A DNA stretch of 64,000 nucleotides from an archaeon (GTDB taxonomy: Archaea; Nanobdellota; Nanobdellia; Pacearchaeales; GW2011-AR1): NCBI GenBank assembly GCA_027343665.1, contig DAHWKL010000001.1, positions 190,773 to 254,772 of the forward strand. The letters run 5' to 3'. A program made the translations under genes and the position numbers. Shown here one piece after another: positions 39,733 through 48,221 of the stretch. The notes beneath the pieces were generated by a model. It had not been told where the DNA came from, did not search any database, and saw only the letters and a program-made list of their open reading frames with translations. Positions within the stretch are counted from its first letter, which is position 1. The number at the start of each line of letters is the position of its first letter.

Positions 39733-40806
39733 ATGGAGAAAAACCTGATTGTCGAATGGGTTTTGGGGGCTTCCGGAAAATACGAAATAGACTTGGCCGA
39801 AAGTGGAATACAGTATCATTATTTAAGAGATTTCAAGATAGGTAGAGGATGCAATTTAAATTATTCTTCAGACGCAGGGAGTCCTGAACTGAGAGAGAAA
39901 ATCTCTAAGTTGTACAGAGTCAAAAAAGAAAATGTTCTTATTACCAATGGGAGCCAAGAGGCAATGTACATACTGCTCAATGTTCTTTTGAGAGAAGGCG
40001 ATGAGGTGGTAATAATCTCACCGGGGTGGCAACAGTATGAAGAAGTTGCTAAAAAAATAGGCGCCAAGATCAAGAAGTTATTTTTAGATCCTAAAGAAGA
40101 TTTTCAGTTAAACCCAAGTGATTTAAAGAAATTGATTAGCAAAAAAACAAAGGCAGTTATAATAAATAGCCCGCACAACCCGACAGGGCTCAAGTTTGAT
40201 ATCAAAAAAATAAAAACCATAATCCCAAAAGGAGTATTTTTGATAAATGATGAGGTTTATCTCTTAAACCCGAATGAGTCGGTTACATATAACTGTGAAG
40301 ACAAGAATTTTATCTCCGTGGGAAGTCTTTCAAAGATTCAGGGTGTACCCGGAATAAGGATTGGTTGGATGATTGGACTCAAGAGTATTGTAGACGAGGC
40401 GATAAACTATCGCAGGTATACAACAATATCTAATTCGGCTTTAGGTGAAGACATTGCGCTAGAAATCTTCAAAGACTACAGCAAGTATTTGAAAGAATAT
40501 CATAATTTAGTCTCAAGAGGGTTTCACACCCTTAAGAAATGGGTTGAAGAACAAAAAGGCATAAAACTCATTAAACCGCATGGGACCCCTTTTGCATTAA
40601 TAAAATACAAATTCAACATACCTTCAAAAGATTTGTGCGAGCAAATTTTGAATAAAGAGAAGGTGCTGTTGGTTCCAGGCTCTTCTTTTGGAACAGAAAA
40701 CTGCTTTAGAATATCCTTTGGTAGAGATCCAGAGATTTTAAATAAAGGCTTGAGAAAGATTTCAAGATTTTTTGGAAATATAAATGAAAACTCAGACAGT
40801 AAGTAA
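39733..40806 (+). CDS. PLP-dependent aminotransferase class I/II
   Basis: TNGSQEAMYILLNVLLREGDEVVIISPGW; NSPHNPTG; NDEVY; SVGSLSKIQGVPGIRIGWMIG (PLP Lys). Confidence 0.92.
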   Translation: MEKNLIVEWVLGASGKYEIDLAESGIQYHYLRDFKIGRGCNLNYSSDAGSPELREKISKLYRVKKENVLITNGSQEAMYILLNVLLREGDEVVIISPGWQQYEEVAKKIGAKIKKLFLDPKEDFQLNPSDLKKLISKKTKAVIINSPHNPTGLKFDIKKIKTIIPKGVFLINDEVYLLNPNESVTYNCEDKNFISVGSLSKIQGVPGIRIGWMIGLKSIVDEAINYRRYTTISNSALGEDIALEIFKDYSKYLKEYHNLVSRGFHTLKKWVEEQKGIKLIKPHGTPFALIKYKFNIPSKDLCEQILNKEKVLLVPGSSFGTENCFRISFGRDPEILNKGLRKISRFFGNINENSDSK

Positions 40807-41677
40807 TAATTTATGGGAAAGTTTCTTGAAAGACCTAAGAAGAGGCTGGGTCTCCTCAGAACACTGGTTCACTCAGAATGTGAAAGAACTAGATAAACTC
40901 TATTCCCCAAAGAATTTTCGAAGCAAAACCTCTTATTATGAAGTCCCTTCCGGAGAGCAGGGGATAATTCTTGAAAACATCAGCAAGATAACTAGATACA
41001 CCCAAGATCGACAAATTGTAGTGTGGGGGGCTGGCATGAAAGAAGCGGAGTTAGTGAAGGCGGCAATGAGGGAGGGTTCAAAGCGTCACATCACCATAAT
41101 TGACATAGAAAAATTCTATATGGATAAAATGATTAAGAGAATAAATAATCTGAAAAAAATCCGTGTAGTTAAAATCATCGACCTCTTCCAGAATGTCAGG
41201 CTCAATAAGAGAAATCCCTCTTTCCACATATTTCTCGGCACAAGCATAGGAAATTTCGATCAGGAAGAAATTTTCAGAGTCTTGGAAAGGAACATGAAAA
41301 AAGGCGACTTAATAATGATAGGATTTGAGTTGAACAAAAACCCTCCATGGATTCTTAAAGAGTATAAGAAAGATTCCAATTTCACAAAATGCGTCCACTT
41401 GAAGATATTTGATAATGCGATCAAGATGAAGAGGGCAAAAGAATATTGGAGATACAACAACAAAAAGCAACAGATAGAATTTTTCATAGAGTTCCTTGAT
41501 AATGTCAGGATAGATAAATTTAAACTGTATTTCAGGAAAGGATCAAAGGTAGAAGTCTTTCGGTCCAAAAAGTATAATGAGAAATCATTCTCTAGATTCG
41601 CACTAAGATACAGCTTGGAAACCTTGGAGACTTTTTCTGAAGGAAACAACTGCATAAAAATTTTAAGGAAAATGTGA
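40784..41677 (+). CDS. EgtD-like (histidine-specific) SAM methyltransferase family protein
   Basis: VVWGAGMKEAELVKAA; HIFLGTSIGNFDQEEIFRVLERNMKKGDLIMIGFELNK resembles the EgtD signature; overlaps the upstream ORF by 23 nt. Confidence 0.75.
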   Translation: MKTQTVSNNLWESFLKDLRRGWVSSEHWFTQNVKELDKLYSPKNFRSKTSYYEVPSGEQGIILENISKITRYTQDRQIVVWGAGMKEAELVKAAMREGSKRHITIIDIEKFYMDKMIKRINNLKKIRVVKIIDLFQNVRLNKRNPSFHIFLGTSIGNFDQEEIFRVLERNMKKGDLIMIGFELNKNPPWILKEYKKDSNFTKCVHLKIFDNAIKMKRAKEYWRYNNKKQQIEFFIEFLDNVRIDKFKLYFRKGSKVEVFRSKKYNEKSFSRFALRYSLETLETFSEGNNCIKILRKM

Positions 41678-41814
41678 AGTACGCCTCAGAGCAGTGCTCA
41701 CAACCTCGCACGAGTTTTTTGTTTCATGACCTGAATTTACTGGAACTCTACCACGAAGTTGCTCGTCGAACCAAAGAAAAATGAAATTTTTCGTCCGACA
41801 TCCTAACTGAGAAG

Positions 41815-41836
41815 GTGTATCACCAAGGCGATACAC
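41815..41836 (-). terminator. hairpin (GTGTATC/GATACAC) just 3' of tRNA-Ser(GCU)
   Basis: Perfect 7-bp stem, 8-nt loop, 4 nt beyond the tRNA 3' end. Confidence 0.4.
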
Positions 41837-41840
41837 TTAA

Positions 41841-41923
41841 CGCCTCAGGCAGGAATCGAACCTGCGCGCCCCGATGGGGCCGGGATTAGCAATCCCGTGC
41901 AATAACCACTATGCGACTGAGGC
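41841..41923 (-). tRNA. tRNA-Ser (GCU)
   Basis: Acceptor GCCTCAG/CTGAGGC, anticodon arm CGGGA-TTGCTAA-TCCCG, long variable arm, T arm GCAGG-TTCGATT-CCTGC. Confidence 0.95.
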
Positions 41924-42041
41924 TTGTCAATAAATTAAAACTAATACTGTGACTTATAAACATTTTGAAACTTAAGGAAAGCCCCGACTCAGAAACATTT
42001 TTAACCGCTGGATTCTTGTCAGATTCAGAAGGAGGTGGAAG

Positions 42042-42254
42042 ATGGGAGGTTATTACAAAGACGGTTTTTTGGCTTTGGTGGCACTCGTATTTGCAATCTT
42101 CAATTGGTCCAACGTAGTGGTTATCATTGCGACTGCACTGATAGTCCTACACTCTTTGCTTCATGTTTTCGGATGGTGCAAATGTGTCTGGCACAAGGAA
42201 ATGCCAAAAGAACCTATGAAAGCTGCGCCAAAGAAATCTGCAAGAAGAAAATAA
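42042..42254 (+). CDS. small membrane protein with basic C-terminus
   Basis: Shine-Dalgarno-like AAGGAGGTG upstream; two TM segments then KKSARRK tail. Confidence 0.65.
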   Translation: MGGYYKDGFLALVALVFAIFNWSNVVVIIATALIVLHSLLHVFGWCKCVWHKEMPKEPMKAAPKKSARRK

Positions 42255-42284
42255 TCTTGCACCCTTTTGTTTGATTTTTATTTT

Positions 42285-44723
42285 TTATTCTTTTTCAGAA
42301 TTATTCTTCATCCTTTCCCGATACTCTTCTATCCTTTTTTTGTTCGTCTCGCATTCTGAATTGAAACAAAATATCCAGGGTTTCTTCCCTTTTCTCAGGG
42401 ACATCAAAAGAGGGAAACCACATTTCTCACAGTTCTTTCCGGTTTTAGTTATATTGCCGTTCGGGGGAAGAGAATAAGTGTTCCTGCATTCGGGGTATCC
42501 TGAACATGATATGAAAAATTTCCTGTTTTTAGGGGAATAAGTTATCCTGAGCTTGTTCTTCCCGCATTTAGGGCAGAGATTGAGCATGTTCTCTTCCCTT
42601 TCAGCTTCCCTCTGGTTCTCCTGCGCACCTACAAGATCCTTGCCTATCAAAGAGCCGTCTTTCTCAAACTCTTCGGCTATTTCAGTTATCTGCTTTTTAG
42701 CTTTGTCCAAAATATCATCTTCTTTATTTCTTAGGGATTCTAAGGGAGCGTCCCCGTCTTCTACAATTTCATCCATCTCATCCTGCAGTTCCTTTGTCAG
42801 TTTTTCATTTACGATTATGGGGGAATAATTCTCTAAAGTATCTATCAAAGAAATCCCGATTGGTGTCGCTTCAATCGATTTCCCTTTTATGTAACCCCTG
42901 TCATAAAGGGTCTCTATTATCGCGGCACGCGTCGCCTTAGTGCCAAGATTCCTCTTCTCAAGTTCAGAGATTATCGATGCTGGGGAATACCTTCTTGGAG
43001 GCTGAGTTTCTTTCTCTTCTGTCCTTGTGCTTTTTATTTCTTTTTTTCCTTCAACATCCGGAAGCTCTTTTTCATTTGTTTTGACAGGATAAAATTCCAT
43101 CCAAGATTTTTGCCTTATGTGATATCCCGAAACTGAAAATGTGTAATCTTTAACCTTCCCAAATATCCTTTTCCTGTCTATTATGGCGTCATCACAGAAA
43201 AGCGCAAGAAATCTTTTGACGATGAGGTTATAAATTTTTTCCTCATCTCCTGAAAGGACCTGGTTGTTCCCTGTAGGATAGATGGAAGGATGTGCGGGGT
43301 CCGTTTTTTTTCCTTCAACTGGCCTCTCTCTTGTTATGAGCTTCGCGACTTTATATCTTATTTTCAAAATATCTAGTATGGACTTGTAATCAATCGATGA
43401 CGGAAGTTTTTGCGAAGAGGTCCTGGGGTAAGAGATAAGACCGGCAAGGTAAAGAGACTGCGCAGCTTTCAGAGCATTGACAGGAGTTATACCATAAAGC
43501 TTGTAAGCTTCAGTCTGGAGACTCGTAAGATCAAAAGGCGGATAAGGAGGAACTCTTTCTTCGACTTTTTTTGTCTCCAAATCTATCTCTTTTCCCACAA
43601 TGTCCTTGAAATTCTCAAGCTCTTTTTTATCGAAGAATTCTTTTGTGCATTTGAGTTCCAGTTTTGGCTTGTCAATCGTGACATAAAATTCCCAGTAAGG
43701 CTCTTTCTTGAAATTTTGTATCTCTTTTTCTCTTTCAACTATTAGTTTCAGAGCAGGACCCTGGACACGCCCGATAGACATTATCTTGAATCTGCCTGCA
43801 GCTTTTATCGCATTCATGAGAGCACGCGAAAGATTTATCCCATAGAACCAATCAAGATAATGACGCGATTCCCCCGCGACTGCCTGCCCCCAGTTTATGT
43901 GCGGGGACTTATCTTCATATGCCTTGTTAAGCTCTGAATTTGTCAAAGTCGAGAATTTCATCCTGCTCGCATCCGGTTGGTTGCATATAAGATTTACCAC
44001 ATTTTTTCCGATGACTTCACCTTCCACATCAAAATCAGTTGCCACAGTTATCGAACCGGCATTCTTTGCCAGATGCAAGATCGTATCATAATACCTCTTT
44101 GTGTAATCACCTTTTTTCGCAAGATAATTAGGAACCCAAGAAATGTCAAATATAGGAACATGGGAGCCAGAGGAATTTTGCTTCAATGTAAACAAGTGGC
44201 CGACAGCGCAAGCAACAATTATCTTTTTTCCGCTCCTGTCAACTTCATAATATGGGACGCCTCTCACGATCTCATGTTTTGAGGATACACCGAGCGCGCT
44301 CGCTATCTTCATTGCGGCCTGAGGTTTCTCAGTTATTATCAGCTCATAACCGTTTTTTTTCAGAAGTATTTTAGGAATGACATAAACCTCGGTTTTTGTC
44401 GTAGTGGATTTTTCTTTTTTCACGACCTGTTTTTTGCCGTTCTTTTTTCCGTTCTTCCTGCCGCCTTTTTTCTTAAGACCTTCGCCTTCCTTTTCTATAG
44501 TCACAATCTCTGAAATCTTCGGTTTGTATGAAACCTTTTCCACCATCCTCAGATTCTCAAAGTTCGGATCATAATCTTTCACTTCCTTCTCCACCACGCT
44601 TCTCAAGATCTCTTCACGCGGCAGCTCAGGTTTCACTTCCTTTTCTGTAGTCCTTTTGAAGTCCACGCCCGGCCTGAAAAATGTTTCAGTGGCCCTTTCT
44701 TCACTAGATTTCCTTTTTGCCAT
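42285..44723 (-). CDS. topA: DNA topoisomerase I (type IA) with basic N-terminal extension
   Basis: YELIITEKPQAAMKIASALG, ATDFDVEGEVIG, LSRALMNAIK...SIGRVQGPALKLIVEREKEI, SYPRTSSQKLP, C-terminal Zn ribbons. Confidence 0.95.
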   Translation of the reverse strand: MAKRKSSEERATETFFRPGVDFKRTTEKEVKPELPREEILRSVVEKEVKDYDPNFENLRMVEKVSYKPKISEIVTIEKEGEGLKKKGGRKNGKKNGKKQVVKKEKSTTTKTEVYVIPKILLKKNGYELIITEKPQAAMKIASALGVSSKHEIVRGVPYYEVDRSGKKIIVACAVGHLFTLKQNSSGSHVPIFDISWVPNYLAKKGDYTKRYYDTILHLAKNAGSITVATDFDVEGEVIGKNVVNLICNQPDASRMKFSTLTNSELNKAYEDKSPHINWGQAVAGESRHYLDWFYGINLSRALMNAIKAAGRFKIMSIGRVQGPALKLIVEREKEIQNFKKEPYWEFYVTIDKPKLELKCTKEFFDKKELENFKDIVGKEIDLETKKVEERVPPYPPFDLTSLQTEAYKLYGITPVNALKAAQSLYLAGLISYPRTSSQKLPSSIDYKSILDILKIRYKVAKLITRERPVEGKKTDPAHPSIYPTGNNQVLSGDEEKIYNLIVKRFLALFCDDAIIDRKRIFGKVKDYTFSVSGYHIRQKSWMEFYPVKTNEKELPDVEGKKEIKSTRTEEKETQPPRRYSPASIISELEKRNLGTKATRAAIIETLYDRGYIKGKSIEATPIGISLIDTLENYSPIIVNEKLTKELQDEMDEIVEDGDAPLESLRNKEDDILDKAKKQITEIAEEFEKDGSLIGKDLVGAQENQREAEREENMLNLCPKCGKNKLRITYSPKNRKFFISCSGYPECRNTYSLPPNGNITKTGKNCEKCGFPLLMSLRKGKKPWIFCFNSECETNKKRIEEYRERMKNNSEKE

Positions 44724-44828
44724 CTCAAATTTCAGAAGCAGGTGTTTTATATAAGTTTTTGTCCCCGAAGGCGCATGAATTGAAAACCTTTAAAAGGAAA
44801 AGACGTGCTATAATTCTGTAATCGTCAG

Positions 44829-44904
44829 AGCGGGGTAGAGCAGCCTGGAGTGCTCGTCGGGCCCATAACCCGGAGGTCGTGTGGTTCAAATCCCACCCCC
44901 GCTA
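44829..44904 (+). tRNA. tRNA-Met (CAU), initiator-like, with unusual features
   Basis: AGCGGGG/CCCCGCT acceptor, GGG/CCC anticodon stem, CAT anticodon, TTCAAAT T loop. Confidence 0.9.
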
Positions 44905-44935
44905 TTTTAAGGTGCGAGGAGTTTGAGATGAGTGA

Positions 44936-45637
44936 TTATTTTAGCATCAGTTCAAAAACAAACAGATCCGCAAAATACTTTTTCCCCACTTTATAGATTA
45001 GGATGTCTTTATTCTTTTCATACCATTCTTTGTCTGCATATACAAAATCTTTTACTGGTCCGCTGTAAAAATTAATCAATCTTGCTGAATAATTTTTTAT
45101 AATATACCTCAGACTTTTTCTGGAGTTTGACATAGTGTAAACAACAATGTACAGTCTTGTTTCTCTATGCATATACCTTTTTGCCCATGCAAGTGTCTTC
45201 ATCAACATTTCAGAACCAGTCTTACCTCCGGAATAAGAGATTACTTTCTCTTTAGTCCATTTACTTTTTATTTTTGGAGAGAGGACCTCTTGTGGAATAT
45301 TAGCAATAATCACATCAAATTTCTTTCCCTTAAAAGGGGAGAATAAATCACCCCTCCTGAAATCAACCCTAACATTATTCATTGACGCATTTTCTTTTGA
45401 TAAGATTATTGCATCTGGGAGGATATCTGTCCCACTCACAATCCCGCCTTTTTTTGCTGCAAGTATCGCAAGAAACCCGGTTCCACATCCGACATCGAGA
45501 ACACTTTCACCCTTACTTATCCTTATTGCAGTGCCGAGAGCTTTAGAGCCATGAAGTGATGGAATGAACAATTTCGGATTCGTTTTGATTTTGAGAGAAG
45601 TTCCTTGTATTTTCAAATTAAGTAAATTTGAAGACAT
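44936..45637 (-). CDS. class I SAM-dependent methyltransferase (HemK/small-type)
   Basis: SVLDVGCGTGFLAILAAKKGGIVSGTDI; VIIANIPQEVLSP in the NPPY position. Confidence 0.82.
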   Translation of the reverse strand: MSSNLLNLKIQGTSLKIKTNPKLFIPSLHGSKALGTAIRISKGESVLDVGCGTGFLAILAAKKGGIVSGTDILPDAIILSKENASMNNVRVDFRRGDLFSPFKGKKFDVIIANIPQEVLSPKIKSKWTKEKVISYSGGKTGSEMLMKTLAWAKRYMHRETRLYIVVYTMSNSRKSLRYIIKNYSARLINFYSGPVKDFVYADKEWYEKNKDILIYKVGKKYFADLFVFELMLK

Positions 45638-45684
45638 CCTATTTTAATATACTTCTTATGATTTAAATCTTTTTACCGAAGTCA

Positions 45685-46083
45685 TTATTTTTCTTCAGTA
45701 TAAGGGCCCGGAATAAAAAACTTCTTCTGCTGTTTGAGCATAACTTCGGGAGGCTCCATACATTCCCTGGAAATGCAGGCAAATTGTTCGCCTTCATCAG
45801 GCTGTGCAACAAGAAGTTCCGCAGATTTTCCTGAACGGACAATCCCCAAGATATATACAGGAGAATCTTCAATTGAATAAGGTTCGTCTCTCAGATACTT
45901 ATTTCCAACAATGAAATTAAAACTGGTTTTATTGTCCTGATAAGGTATCCTTATCTCATCGGTAAGTTCAAAGTTCTCAGATAGAAATCTCGTGAGATCA
46001 TGACTTGACAGATAATCTCTAATAGCCCTTTGCCGGTCTTCTTTTGCAGAAATACTTTCAAGAAGTTCATAGAGCGAGTCCAT
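45685..46083 (-). CDS. hypothetical protein
   Basis: 132 aa ORF. Confidence 0.55.
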   Translation of the reverse strand: MDSLYELLESISAKEDRQRAIRDYLSSHDLTRFLSENFELTDEIRIPYQDNKTSFNFIVGNKYLRDEPYSIEDSPVYILGIVRSGKSAELLVAQPDEGEQFACISRECMEPPEVMLKQQKKFFIPGPYTEEK

Positions 46084-46130
46084 TAAAAATGCTGCCTATG
46101 AAGGTTTTTATCTTTTATTGCTCTTTAAGA

Positions 46131-46586
46131 TCATAATTGGGATTCAAATTCATTTCTTTGCTTATGAAGTTCTACAAGTATGCCGAAATCTTCCTCGCTT
46201 ATCTGCTCAGTATCATTGGGAATCCCTTCAAGATTCGAGACTGCTTTTTTCCAAGCATCATAATCACTGTCATTTATCGCTTCCAGGATGGCGCCTTCAT
46301 CAACAGAATTGGATATGGGTTCCGGAGAAATACTGAAAGTTTTTTCCCTGAATTCCCTGTTCAATTCCTCGAAATAATCGAAGTTCTTAGTAACAGCAAT
46401 GTTATTCGCTTTTATGAAATCTCCAGGCTTGCTTGTCACAGGCTTCACACTTTCGATGTGCTGGACAGGCAAAGATCCTGAACTGCTTCCTGTCGGAAGA
46501 GCAATTGCACCTCCGCTCACAAGAATCATGCCAAGAGCAAGCGCAGAGAGAATTTTCTTCCCCCTATTTTTATTTTTTCTGTGCAT
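46131..46586 (-). CDS. small secreted protein
   Basis: Signal peptide KKILSALALGMILVSGGAIALP. Confidence 0.6.
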   Translation of the reverse strand: MHRKNKNRGKKILSALALGMILVSGGAIALPTGSSSGSLPVQHIESVKPVTSKPGDFIKANNIAVTKNFDYFEELNREFREKTFSISPEPISNSVDEGAILEAINDSDYDAWKKAVSNLEGIPNDTEQISEEDFGILVELHKQRNEFESQL

Positions 46587-46616
46587 TTTTTCACTCCTTA
46601 TTTTATCCGAGAAATC

Positions 46617-46664
46617 TTTTCTTTAAAAGAAAAATGGAACGAAAATACCTACCGATTTTTAAAG
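46617..46664 (+). repeat. imperfect direct repeat copy 1 (48 nt)
   Basis: 36/48 identical to 46671..46718, offset 54 nt. Confidence 0.7.
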
Positions 46665-46670
46665 GGGTTA

Positions 46671-46718
46671 TTTTCTTTAAAACCCCGATGGAATCAAAAT
46701 CCATATAGATATTTAAAG
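46671..46718 (+). repeat. imperfect direct repeat copy 2 (48 nt), ends in TATA-like ATTTAAAG
   Basis: TATA-like element ends ~20 nt upstream of the ATG at 46739. Confidence 0.7.
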
Positions 46719-46738
46719 ACAAAACAACTGAACTTTAC

Positions 46739-47425
46739 ATGCCTGCATTAGAGCAAATATTGTTCCCGAATACCTTTGGAATGGAGCTTACTTATTCATT
46801 TGTTATTATCTTTTGCAGCCTCATGATCTATTTCAGCACTAAAAAGATGTATGATATAAGCAAGCACACAGGAATAAAATATTTCAGGGATTCTTTTCTG
46901 TTTTTCGCGATAGCTTACTTTTTCAAATCTTTCATAGATTTTCTGCTCCTTCTCCTCGGACTCCATGAAGTTTTGGAATTTGACTCGTTCTCGATAGGAA
47001 TACTCACTCTTTTCATATTCATGTACGCGAGCACGATGGCAATTTTCTATCTCTTTTACAGTGTTATGTGGAAAAATTTCAAAGAAAAAAATTTTGTCGT
47101 TCCAATCGTCCATATTTTTGTCCTGATAATATCGGCTGTTCTTATAGAAACAAGATATGTCGCTTTCCTCCTGATTTTACAAATCATGATCTTCGGGTTT
47201 ATTACCCTGTATAATTATATTGTTCTTAGGAAGTCCAAGAACAAGAAAAAAGTCGGGCCTCTTTATGCAGTTTATCTTTTCCTTTTTGCATTCTGGATAC
47301 TGAACCTCATTGATCTCCTCATTGAAGGATTCGACCCGGTTCTCGAACTCGTTGTCTCAATGGTCTCAATAGGCCTTTTCCTTATCATATCATATAAAGT
47401 AATGAGAAGCATGGGTCCCGATTAA
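46739..47425 (+). CDS. multi-TM membrane protein (possible sensor)
   Basis: About 7 hydrophobic segments; adjacent to a winged-helix gene. Confidence 0.7.
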   Translation: MPALEQILFPNTFGMELTYSFVIIFCSLMIYFSTKKMYDISKHTGIKYFRDSFLFFAIAYFFKSFIDFLLLLLGLHEVLEFDSFSIGILTLFIFMYASTMAIFYLFYSVMWKNFKEKNFVVPIVHIFVLIISAVLIETRYVAFLLILQIMIFGFITLYNYIVLRKSKNKKKVGPLYAVYLFLFAFWILNLIDLLIEGFDPVLELVVSMVSIGLFLIISYKVMRSMGPD

Positions 47426-47426
47426 A

Positions 47427-47699
47427 ATGGTAAAGCGAGACAAATTAGAAATAATAAGGGATATCCTTAGAATAATCAAGGATAATCACGGCCACATAAA
47501 AATGACCCCTCTTTTGAGAAAATCTAATCTTTCATCAAAAAGATTCGCAGATTACAGAGCTGAACTTCTAAGGCGTGAACTAATACAGGAAATAGAGGAC
47601 AAAAAGCTTGGCCGTCAGATTCTTATCACTCCAAAAGGTATGGAATTCCTTGAAAAATACAGGACAATAGTGAATTTTGTCAGCGAATTCGATCTGTAA
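47427..47699 (+). CDS. winged-helix transcriptional regulator
   Basis: MTPLLRKSNLSSKRFADYRAELLRRELIQEIEDKKLGRQILITPKGMEFLEKY. Confidence 0.8.
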   Translation: MVKRDKLEIIRDILRIIKDNHGHIKMTPLLRKSNLSSKRFADYRAELLRRELIQEIEDKKLGRQILITPKGMEFLEKYRTIVNFVSEFDL

Positions 47700-47745
47700 G
47701 CCATGAGCCACATACTTTTTTATATTAACATTTCCATAACAGATA

Positions 47746-48201
47746 ATGGAAGCAGATAAAGTCAGTCTCATTCAGGCTAAGTTCAAAATTGTAAGTCCTA
47801 ATTATGAAACAAAATTAATTAAGCATTTTGGATTGTTCGTGGGGGAAGGAAATCATATGAATATTAATGTCATCCCCTATTCAAATCTGAAAGTAACAGC
47901 TCTGGATGACAGCCCTATAAAAGAGATTGAATTTTACGGTGTGACCCCCTCACTTCAAAAAGGAGACATGATAAATGCCTATATTTATGTGAACATGAGA
48001 AATTCTTACGAATCTTACATCATAGACCCGGCATCAGAGTTAGTTCCGGGGATATCTCCTAAGATAAAAAAGGAAACTTTCAAAATTCCTCCTATGGAAA
48101 GGGGACTAGCTTCCAAGATCGAAAAATTGAACGAAGTAGGGTTTGTTCTTGCTACTTATGAAGGACTCGAAAAAGATGTTGCCAGGAGATTATTCCAATA
48201 A
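47746..48201 (+). CDS. hypothetical protein
   Basis: 151 aa ORF. Confidence 0.55.
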   Translation: MEADKVSLIQAKFKIVSPNYETKLIKHFGLFVGEGNHMNINVIPYSNLKVTALDDSPIKEIEFYGVTPSLQKGDMINAYIYVNMRNSYESYIIDPASELVPGISPKIKKETFKIPPMERGLASKIEKLNEVGFVLATYEGLEKDVARRLFQ

Positions 48202-48221
48202 TTTATCTCCAATGAATTTTA

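Noticed and set aside
39496-39845. ORFs 39496..39726 and 39558..39845
   Set aside because: They run through the tRNA-Ser(GGA) gene and the aminotransferase start; not credible as coding.
42035-42274. Alternative-frame 79-aa ORF
   Set aside because: Overlaps the better-supported 42042 ORF, which has a Shine-Dalgarno-like element and membrane-protein character.
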